Shown here: in pieces, positions 56,214 through 64,000 of the stretch
Layout of the letters: each line of letters starts with the position of its first letter
How positions within the stretch are numbered: the first letter of the stretch is position 1
NCBI RefSeq assembly: GCF_033297405.1
Contig: NW_026944220.1
Coordinates: 4,520,719 to 4,584,718 of the forward strand
Source: Parathielavia appendiculata
Taxonomy: Eukaryota; Ascomycota; Sordariomycetes; Sordariales; Chaetomiaceae
Length of the DNA: 64,000 bases
Direction: 5' to 3'
Notes under the pieces: generated by a model
The model's input: only the letters and a program-made list of their open reading frames with translations
Told to the model about the DNA's origin: nothing
The model's database searches: none
Program-made: the position numbers and the translations under genes

Positions 56214-59200
56214 ATGAGTGCCTCCCTCTCCAGAACGTCGGAGGTCTATAATGGAATTCGGCTGCCGGAAAATGACGAGCCACAGCAAGGGATCGGAGAA
56301 GTTCCCGCGCCTGATGTTGGGAGGCCGACAAGTGGTGCACCAAATGCGCGGCGGCAGTTGAGCAAAAAGAAGGCGGCGGCAGTTGCGACCGCAGCCAACC
56401 CAGTCACAAGACCTCCTCCGCCCCCAGCACCTTCCAGTTTCCCAGCGCAACAATCAGGCACCGGAAAGGTGGTAGCAGACCGGCAAAGGGCGCAAGTTGA
56501 GGAGCCCGAGACCACCGACGGAGAACCGGTGACAACATCGGCCGCAAAAGGGGGAGACGGGGTGAGCAAGTCGCAGAAAACCAACTTGAACCTGAAGGAC
56601 AGCGCCCAAAAACTGGGGTCGAGATTGGGCCTGACCAAGGTCGCAGGAGAGAACAAAGCACCAGGGGCGGAGCAGGCTAAGGCCGACAAGAAAGCCGAGA
56701 AAGCGGCCAAGAAGTCGGCAGCTGCAAAGGACGTGCCACAGGAGCCAAAGGTGAGGGCGGCAGTCTCACCAACAGCGACAATTGGATGCTGACCGACAAC
56801 AGGACACCGCAGAACTGCGAGTCGTGTTCCCGCAGGACCCTTCAGTAGTGCCACGCGTGGACATCATCGCCATCCACGACATCGACGAAACCCTCCTGAA
56901 GGCCTGGTTGTACCGCAAGAAATCCAAGCGACGAGGAAACGAGCCCCGTACCGGTTATGCGTCCGCTGGCCTCAACAGCTTCGATGGCGAAGGGGGACTA
57001 GGCACCACGGGGAGTCCGGCTCCCGGCCGCTACAGGTCGACCGGGAGGCAGCCACCGTCCAACGGGAAGAAGAAGGCGACGGAGAATCCGAACTACTCGA
57101 TCGAGAGGTGGTTGGCCGTTTCAGCCAAGCCTGCGGAAGACGTGCCACGAGACGGGGATGCAGACGAAGCTGCACTTGACGATCCTGGGCCGTCCAGCCC
57201 AGATCTTGCCCTCATGGAGGACCCAGAGGATGCGTCCATCCTCGGCATGCTGGCGTCGGTTCCCGAAGACGAGGACGTGAATCCCGGGTTGCAGACCTCA
57301 GACGACTTTTTTCGGCGAAGGCCGCGCATGCGAAAGAAGGCGACCCTACCCCACGACAGGAGATGGTCGAGTGGACGATTCGCAGCCATCGCCGAAGAAG
57401 AGAAGGTGTCGAGCGTGGGTGAGATGGGCGACAGCCGACGTCCCAATGCTGACGTTCTGTCGGACCGACAATCCTCGCTGGACCAGGGGATCGAGCGACG
57501 CGTCAACTGGCTGAGCGACCTTGACATGCTGCCCATCGAGATTCCCGGCGCTCGCATCATGTGTTACACGTACAAGGGCGTCGAGAAAGTGGCCTCGCCT
57601 TGGCAGTACCTGACAGAGCTGGCCGACGTTCTGGCCACACGCCTCATCGAGAAGAGGACGTCAGACATCGTCGACTACAGCGGGGTTCCCATTATCTTGA
57701 TTGGCCTTGGCTTCGGCGCTCTCATTCTCCAGAGGGCCATGAACTTGCTTGCTCTTCGGCCCGGGTCTGACTGGAATCCGACCACGAATCTCTACATGGT
57801 TGCAGGCGTGATTTTGCTGGATGCCCCGGCTGCTGGCCCCGACAGAGAGCAGTTTCCGCGGAGTCTCGCCCAGGAAACGAAAAAGACGTGGACGCAGGAC
57901 TGGCTAGGAAAGCCGCGAGTCTCGGGCGCTCCGTCGACAAAGATCGATACATTATCCATGTGGATCAGGTTCTCCCTCCTTGCGTCGGTGCATGATATCC
58001 CCATTGCGTGGCACTACAGTCCCATGGTGCCAACACCTGGCAAGGTATGTGTTTGCATGATGACAGGACAAAAGCATACCACCGGAACGCTAACCCCTAG
58101 CATCTTAGCCTGCGATAACCCCCAAAAACCTCGAAGTCCAACTCATTCCGAAACAATCAGTAACGGCGCACCGTCTTAGCAGATTTGAAGGCCCCAATGA
58201 CATCGACTATCGATCCATTGTGGATGTGGCCAAACGCTCTCTGATCGTCCGACTTTCCGTCACCAGGAACAGCAAGATGGCCGCGTGCCTTGCCGATTTC
58301 CTCCGGACAGAAAAGTTCCCCGTCGATTTACGAGATCAGCTGAATCGGACGGCTCTACACCTCGCGGTAAAGGCTGGGAACCCGGATGCTGTCAAGAGAC
58401 TGCTGTACCAGGGCAATGCGTCAGTCCATAGGAAGGACAGCGTGGGGCGATCTGCACTCAACATCGCCGTCCAGGAGGCAGCCCACAGGGATCCCGACCC
58501 GGAGCATCAGAGGGTATACACGCAGATCATTAACCTGCTGATGAAGAAAGGCGCGCATGTCGATGACAGGGACAACGATGGCAAGACGCCTTGGTCGTAT
58601 GCTGAAGGAGAGGGGAACCAGTGGATCCGGCGACTCAGGGATAAACATCTTGTCATTGGCAGCTCTTCGACAGCATCAGCAGGCATAGGGAGCCTGCATC
58701 CGCCGCAGCCTGGTCCGCAGCGCGAGGCTTGCAACGCGTTTGACATGATCCTTGCCGAGGTCTTTCTGCAAAAGAAGCGCGAGAGGTTTTCCGAGGTCTT
58801 CAACATTGACTTGGCATCTGTATACGATGTCATCTACCAGAGCACCTCGAGTGTTGGTGTTTCTCGGATCCTAGCTGCTTCGAGAGCCGAGCACCTGACC
58901 GAAGACAAGGTCCGGTGCCGCTGGATCCATGTGCCATCCAACAACGAGCAGTGGGTCCACGATCTCATGGTGAGCATGGGCATCCAGGACGGTTCCATGG
59001 GTGGCCAGCGCCACGAGGGGTCACGGCTCATCGATCGGTACATGATGCCCCAGGCGAGGAGGTACAAGCACTTCCATGGCAGCGTCAGAAAACCACCCCC
59101 GGCACTCAGGCCGAGAGCAAACCGGTTCGGGAGCACCGATAGTGCCGCGACAGTTGTTCTTGGGTCAGAGGACTTTCCTCCCTCTTCGGAAGAGTTTCGA

Positions 59201-62200
59201 AGCAAAACAGGGCCCAAATCTGGCAAGGCACCGGCGCCGGAGTTCACAATGACAGAAGCAGATGCCGTTGTGATATTTGTGAGTCGGCAACACTCTTCCA
59301 TTCTGGTGGTTTTTTTCTGGAATCCATACATCTAATCAACAAGCAGATGCCCATCTTGGGTTTTGAGAAGCATCGTCACCGCAAGTACCTCACGCAAGCT
59401 TTCCAGGAAGCTGACGAGGCCATGAGAATTGCCCGCGCCCGCGACAGCAGTCCAGACCCCAAGGCTCCGGCAGATCGCAGGTCGAACTTTTCGCAAAAGG
59501 GGGATCGAAGAAGAGGAACGGAAAGTTCGGATGACGGGGAGTCCAGCTCTGAGAGGGAGACGAGTCGGCTCTATCCACCAGTCAAGCCGGTTGTCCGCGC
59601 GAGGGCGCAGGTCACCAAGGGACGTGAAGCGCAGTTACTCAGGGGATACCTAGACTCCAAGCAGGTGAAGCCTGTACACTGTCGTCGCACGCTGGACCAG
59701 TTTTCCTACTATATGTTGAACTCGACCGAGGCTCGGGACAAGGGCCAAGTAGCCTACAGGTGGGCGAGAAACCCCGCCGTGTGCGCCGAACCCAAGAACC
59801 GACCCATCGTCATGGTCGATCAGCTGTGGCTCTGGGCCTTCCACGACGGGACAGTCATTACCAGCTCACCGAACACGTGGAACGGACAGGAGGAGTTCAA
59901 TTTCAGCAACGTCGTCGTCAGGGAGCTTCGATACAACAAGGACCGGCAAATCATCAAATCGGTCGAGGATCTCCTCCACCTAATCCTCAAGACCAGCGTC
60001 GACTTCTTTCAGCGCAAGGGCCCCGCCAATTTCCAGTTCCACGAGTGTTTCCAGTCGTCCATCAACAACGTCTCGGAGAAGCAAGGCCGTCTCTTTAACA
60101 ACTTTCGCAACACCACCCAGAAACTACACATTGGCGCGCTGGAGCCGGTGGAGAGAAAGAGAGAGATTGAGTTCCTCTTCAGTTTGGACCAAGAGACGGA
60201 GCTCCTGGTCGAGATCATGGACATCCAAGACGAGCTGACCATCGTCAAGACCATCCTGGCGCAGCAGCACGACGTGCTCGAGAAACTGCTGCGGCTGTAC
60301 CCCAAGAAGGTGGACGAGGACGCTGACGAGGAGATCAGGGCGCCTGCGCTGTCCGGCGGCCTGGGCAAGGGCGAGCTGATGGTTTTGCAGAACCTGGTGC
60401 AGCTGCTTAAGGACCAGACCGCGGTGGGCCCTGACGGGAGTGGACCGTCGCCGATGACGCCAAGGCCTTCGTTTCGAGACACGTTACAGGCCGGCGGGCT
60501 GAGTGCGCAGGATGGTCAACTTCTGAGGGGTTCTAGGCCGAAGGGGAAGGAGAAAGAAGCCGAGCAGGCGAGGGCGACGGCGCTTCCAGTCAAGAAGACC
60601 AACATTCTCCAGAACCGGGATCTTATGTACGAGACGATTGGGATTGTTGAGAACAATATGCGGATCATCACGGACATGCTGGCTTATGCCGAAAAGGTTG
60701 AGAGTTCGGTATGTGGCATCTAAGTACTGTGTTGGTATTGGATCGTGAGAGATGACGTGTATTTGGCTGACCGCAAATAGCTTGAGAACCTGCTCGATCT
60801 CAAGCAGAAACACGCAAACGGCTGGGAGGCGCGGTTCGCGCGTGAAGGATCGGAAGAATCGCAGCGGCAGGGAAACGTGGGTTCTCCGCTCACTAGCCCG
60901 GATGATGTGTTTTCCGTTGGCTGACAAGTATTACAGATCATCCTTGTTTTCACTCTCGTCACCGTCGTTTTCGTAAGTTCCTGCTCAGAGTTGCCGGCTT
61001 GAAAATGGCGCGCTAACTGTAACAGCTTCCTCTGTCATTCATCACAAGCTTCTTTGCCTTGGACATCGACATCTTCCCCAAAAGCCCCGAAACTGGTGAA
61101 ACCGCCTGGCCTATCGGTCAAGTATCAAGCTACCTTTGTACGCACCTCGTTTGCGATCCGTTCAGAGTTCGTCAGTGCTAACGATCACTTTACAACAGTC
61201 GGCTTCTCGGCCGTCATATTCATCCCGCTCATCGTCCTCGCGCTCTACGTCAACAAGCTCATCGCCAACATCAAGCAAACCTACAAGCAGCTGCTAAAGG
61301 CGCTCAAAGACCCGGACACAGCCCTCAACCCGCCGCTCCCCAAGGACACGGCCGACCACGACTCGGACGAGGAACGCACCTTTATCGACCGCCGCAGCTT
61401 CGCCACCGCGGCATCCAACCGCTACGGCTTCAAGACGAACCGCGCCGCGTCACGCAACAACGGCAACGACAACCTCACCATGGCATACTACCACCACAAC
61501 AACAAGGACAACGACAACAACAGCAGCATCTCCGACGATGACAGCGACAACAATGGTAAATCCCCGCGCTACGCGCCGCTCTTCGGCCGGTACCACTTCC
61601 ACCGCACCATCCCACTGCTCCGCAACCTCTGGCGATATCGACGGTATCGGTTGATGTCGGCCCGGCGCGGCGGGCACGAAAACCGCTGGAAGGACCGCTA
61701 TGTGCGCGACTACCCGCTGCGGTACTACCGCACAAAGGCGAGCATGGGCGTGTTGCGCGGGCTGGTGTGCGTGCTGGCGTGGTGCGGGTCGGAGAAGCAC
61801 CGGCGGGCGAGGGCGAGGGATCAGAGGAGGCGGAGGAAAGATAAGATGGAAGGGTTGAGTAGTAGTAGTAGTAGCAGTAGTGATAGCGGCCATAGTAGTA
61901 GTGGTGGTGGTGAGTCGGGGGATGGGGGCGGTCCGTTTGGTGGAGGGGTGGAGAGGAAGGATTTCGGACTTGGAGGGCGGAAGCGAGGTGGAATGGGTTT
62001 GAATATGAATCTCATGTCGTCGAAGCGGAAGGTGGCCAACAAGAGAAAAAAGTCGCTTGACTCCGGGTATTGGAAGCAGGGGTCGGGGTTGGTGGGGAAT
62101 GGGTCGATGGAGGATGATTTGGCGGATATGGAGCGGTGGTCGAATCAGACGCGGTCGAGGGCGTCGTTTGATTTTCAGGTGACGAGGGACGATGAGGTTG

Positions 62201-62358
62201 GAGGTGCAGATGAGGGAGAGATTCCGGCGGCTGGGAAGGCGAGGAAGTTGAAGAGGTTGGGGTGGTTGAGGATGAGGAGGAAAGGGATGGCGAAGGGGGT
62301 TGTGGATGAGGAGAAGGAGATTGGCGTGCCGGAGGGAGTAAAGGAGAAAGGTTTATAA
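56214..62358 (+). CDS. inactive alpha/beta-hydrolase, ankyrin repeat and CorA-like membrane fusion protein
   Basis: An eight-exon gene of 1904 residues: 56214-56750, 56803-58044, 58109-59278, 59347-60708, 60781-60876, 60937-60972, 61026-61137, 61199-62358. All junctions agree in phase. The N-terminus (1-180) is Ser/Lys-rich. Residues about 183-600 form a SERAC1/lipase-like alpha/beta-hydrolase domain (VDIIAIHDID, PGARIMCYTYKG), but the nucleophile elbow is GLGFG (480-484), glycine in place of serine, so it is probably not an enzyme. Ankyrin repeats lie at about 667-775 (NRTALHLAVKAGNPDAVKRL, GRSALNIAV, GKTPWSYAE). A helical CorA-like region (about 1090-1469) leads into two membrane helices: IILVFTLVTVVFLPLSFITS (exons 6-7) and FGFSAVIFIPLIVLALYV (exon 8). 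A 360-residue basic/acidic tail follows. A classical GMN motif is not seen, so Mg2+ transport is uncertain. The start is MSASLSRT; an upstream in-frame Met at 56091 is less likely. Confidence 0.85.
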
Positions 62359-63046
62359 TGGGGTTGAAGGATTTGCTACTGGTACATGTACAAATTAGCT
62401 GGCAACCCCGTGGCATTGTAGTTGACTCCTTGTCATTTAGCCATGACCACCACGGCAACTTCATTGATCACCCCCACCCTTCAGGTTCCACGACTTCCGC
62501 TCAATGGCCAGGAAGAGTCCCATTGGACTCCTTCAGGTGGTTACGATTGCGAAGTTCAGACGCTACCCAGACACGCATCGTCTTCCCCCAGCGCAGTATA
62601 ACAGCAATGAAAAAGCTAGTACCGGCACAGACGGCAACCTGGATGCCACCGAGCTCAGCTTTGTGCCCTGTCCCTTGGTGATGCAGGAGGCACCAGAGGG
62701 ATGGCATGGTATGGGTGTAACTGAATTGTTGGAAAGAAGGATGAAGATTCCGACAGAGAAGTCGGTGTCGCGCGTCCTACATGCAAGATAAACTGGCATG
62801 GAGGTGCTGAGCGCGCACAGACCTTTGCAGCGGGGCTACTCTACATCGTGCCTTCCGGTATCACTTGGCCTCTGTCACCTGAAAGTAGCTGGTAATGAAG
62901 CCTCCCACCGGGTGCGCCATGGTCGGTCACGACGACACCTCTTGGTCCGAGACCACCCGAAACCAAAAGACGATGTAAAGACAACCAAAGGAGGCGCTGA
63001 GCCAGGCATAACACTTAACTAGAGTGATAAGAGACTTCGGAAAAGA
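62359..63046. other. intergenic, 3' flank of fusion gene
   Basis: 0.7 kb with no supported gene. The short frames on both strands look random. Confidence 0.55.
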
Positions 63047-63664
63047 TTACAACCCAACTGGCGCCAAGTGATGGCTGCCTGTAGGATCAACGGAAAGAGT
63101 GGATTCTCTAAAGTCGGGAACAAGCTCGGAGAATGCAGCTGCGGCCTCAGTATAAAGCCTCAGCACGTCCAGGGCACCTTGGTCAGGCGCTCCGTAATAG
63201 CGCGGAATACCTTCCACCATCCCAACTCGTTGATAAACATGACGTTCCCAATCAACCTGAACGTTCCGTAAGACAATTTCAAAGTAACAGGGAATAATCT
63301 TAAAGTCGGAACATTCCATTGGCAGGTGTTGAGTAAGGAAAAGAACCGAGAGAGAACCTGGCTTCAAGGGCTGGTCAAATACACACGGAAGATAGAGCTC
63401 GACTCCCTGTGACCGTCCTGGAACATCGACAGACACCGATATAAAACACTCGAAGACGAATAGCCAACCTAAGTCCACAAACCCGCGAGGGTTGGTAAGA
63501 TTGGCGCAAGAGTCGAAGTGACTGATGTCGTAGTGTCCCTTTGTGAATGTGACGGGAAACAGAGTCCTGCGACCCGCAGACAGGGTTCTGCATCTAGCCA
63601 CTTCTACCCACGCGACCCTTGAAGTAGATAGAATAGATGGATTAGTCAGCTGGACTGAGATAGA
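63047..63664 (-). CDS. possible exon or fragment of unrecognised protein
   Basis: An open minus-strand frame with protein-like composition: VTFTKGHYDISHFDSCANLT, FVDLGWLFVFECFISVSVDV, GVELYLPCVFDQPLKPGSLS, FEIVLRNVQVDWERHVYQRV, then GIPRYYGAPDQGALDVLRLY and a stop at 63047. The frame has no ATG before an internal one near MECSDF, and an upstream TGA closes it, so it must be a downstream exon, a gene fragment or chance. It resembles, only loosely, the C-terminal part of large heterokaryon-incompatibility-type fungal proteins. An acceptor-like TACTTCAAG or TCCAG lies near 63615-63650. Confidence 0.3.
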   Translation of the reverse strand, partial: SISVQLTNPSILSTSRVAWVEVARCRTLSAGRRTLFPVTFTKGHYDISHFDSCANLTNPRGFVDLGWLFVFECFISVSVDVPGRSQGVELYLPCVFDQPLKPGSLSVLFLTQHLPMECSDFKIIPCYFEIVLRNVQVDWERHVYQRVGMVEGIPRYYGAPDQGALDVLRLYTEAAAAFSELVPDFRESTLSVDPTGSHHLAPVGL

Positions 63665-63694
63665 GTTGATAGAATAAAGAGCTATTCTATCAAC
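63665..63694. repeat. perfect 12-bp inverted repeat (hairpin)
   Basis: GTTGATAGAATA and TATTCTATCAAC pair perfectly around a 6-nt loop AAGAGC. Similar GATAGAATAGA-like sequence occurs just to the left (63627-63640). It lies directly upstream (in minus-strand sense) of the possible coding fragment at 63047-63664. Confidence 0.85.
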
Positions 63695-63800
63695 GTAGAT
63701 ACCATTCACGTAGATTGTTCATGCTTAGCGGATGAAAGATGTTCCGATAACAGGACGCTCACGACTGCTGAACATTTCTACCTAGCCACAAGCCGGTCAC

Positions 63801-64000
63801 CTCATGCTATGCCACCTTCAATTTGAAGCAATATCTCATCCTCAAGCGCCTTAATGCCTGCCTCTCGAAGGGCGATTCCGTCATAATCATCCGTCAATCC
63901 GGCTTTCACCCACGATCTAATCGTCTGGGCGGCAGAGATCACGTCAGTCCTGAGCCGCGTCCGTCGTGTCGTTACCATGCAGCCAGCAGCGGAAAATATT
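63801..64000 (-). CDS. possible C-terminal end of a gene entering from the right
   Basis: A minus-strand frame open from the right edge to a TGA at 63801-63803. It gives about 65 residues with helical, protein-like composition (VISAAQTIRSWVKAGLTDDY, DGIALREAGIKALEDEILLQ) and ends IEGGIA. No family is recognised. A donor-like GGTGGC/GGTGAC next to the stop means it could instead splice onward to the fragment at 63047-63664. Confidence 0.38.

Noticed and set aside
13968..62358. A biosynthetic or defence gene cluster
   Set aside because: The genes are unrelated core functions with separate promoters; no synthase, transporter or cluster regulator groups together.
1..64000. CRISPR arrays, bacterial operons, rRNA and tRNA genes
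   Set aside because: No spaced direct repeats, no prokaryotic gene layout, and no clear tRNA B-box with matching stems was found on reading; the DNA is fungal.

Overview
The window is nuclear DNA of a filamentous ascomycete, most likely a sordariomycete (Sordariales-like). The reasons are GC-rich coding sequence with short introns (about 50-75 nt) that have GTAAGT-like donors and CTGAC/CTAAC branch sites, and protein families typical of Pezizomycotina: a Clr5-domain protein, a DUF7721 'beta-flanking' protein, a Cps1-type GT2 glycosyltransferase, and an ankyrin/CorA fusion. The species cannot be named from the sequence alone. All gene models are hand-spliced from reading frame, splice consensus and family knowledge. 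Nothing was searched or computed.

Layout, left to right. 1-1981 (-) is a Clr5-domain protein running off the left edge. 2478-3340 (-) is a small DUF7721-like protein. 4913-8545 (-) is a Kin4-type protein kinase. 11362-12967 (-) is the GPI inositol acyltransferase GWT1. 13968-15197 (+) is a BTB-like fungal protein. 15947-17575 (+) is a P-loop protein rich in low-complexity sequence. An 8.2-kb interval without a recognisable gene follows, holding an AT-rich relic and a candidate MITE. Then comes the cps-1/GT2 glycosyltransferase (25807-27558, -), and another 9.3-kb gene-free interval. 36910-38403 (+) is a conserved coiled-coil protein of unknown function. 40038-42171 (+) is a six-exon amidase. 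42653-46642 (+) is RAD50. 47198-49166 (-) is the PP4 regulatory subunit PPP4R2/Psy4. 50076-52896 (+) is kexin KEX2. 53521-55035 (-) is sorting nexin SNX4. 56214-62358 (+) is an eight-exon, 1904-residue fusion of an apparently inactive alpha/beta-hydrolase, ankyrin repeats and a CorA-like two-helix membrane domain. The right end has weak traces of further minus-strand coding sequence.

The genes are ordinary chromosomal genes, each with its own promoter, not an operon or an obvious metabolite cluster. Some neighbours share a theme. RAD50 and PPP4R2 (convergent) both act in the DNA double-strand break response. KEX2 and SNX4 (convergent) both belong to Golgi/endosome traffic. GWT1, the GT2 enzyme and KEX2 all bear on the cell surface. 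The most unusual items are the hydrolase-like domain whose GxSxG serine is glycine, fused to a membrane domain; several micro-exons and one GC-AG intron; a stop-free intron of length 3n hidden inside the BTB-like gene; abrupt switches of base skew inside coding sequences; and the isolation of the GT2 gene in about 19 kb of otherwise gene-free DNA.
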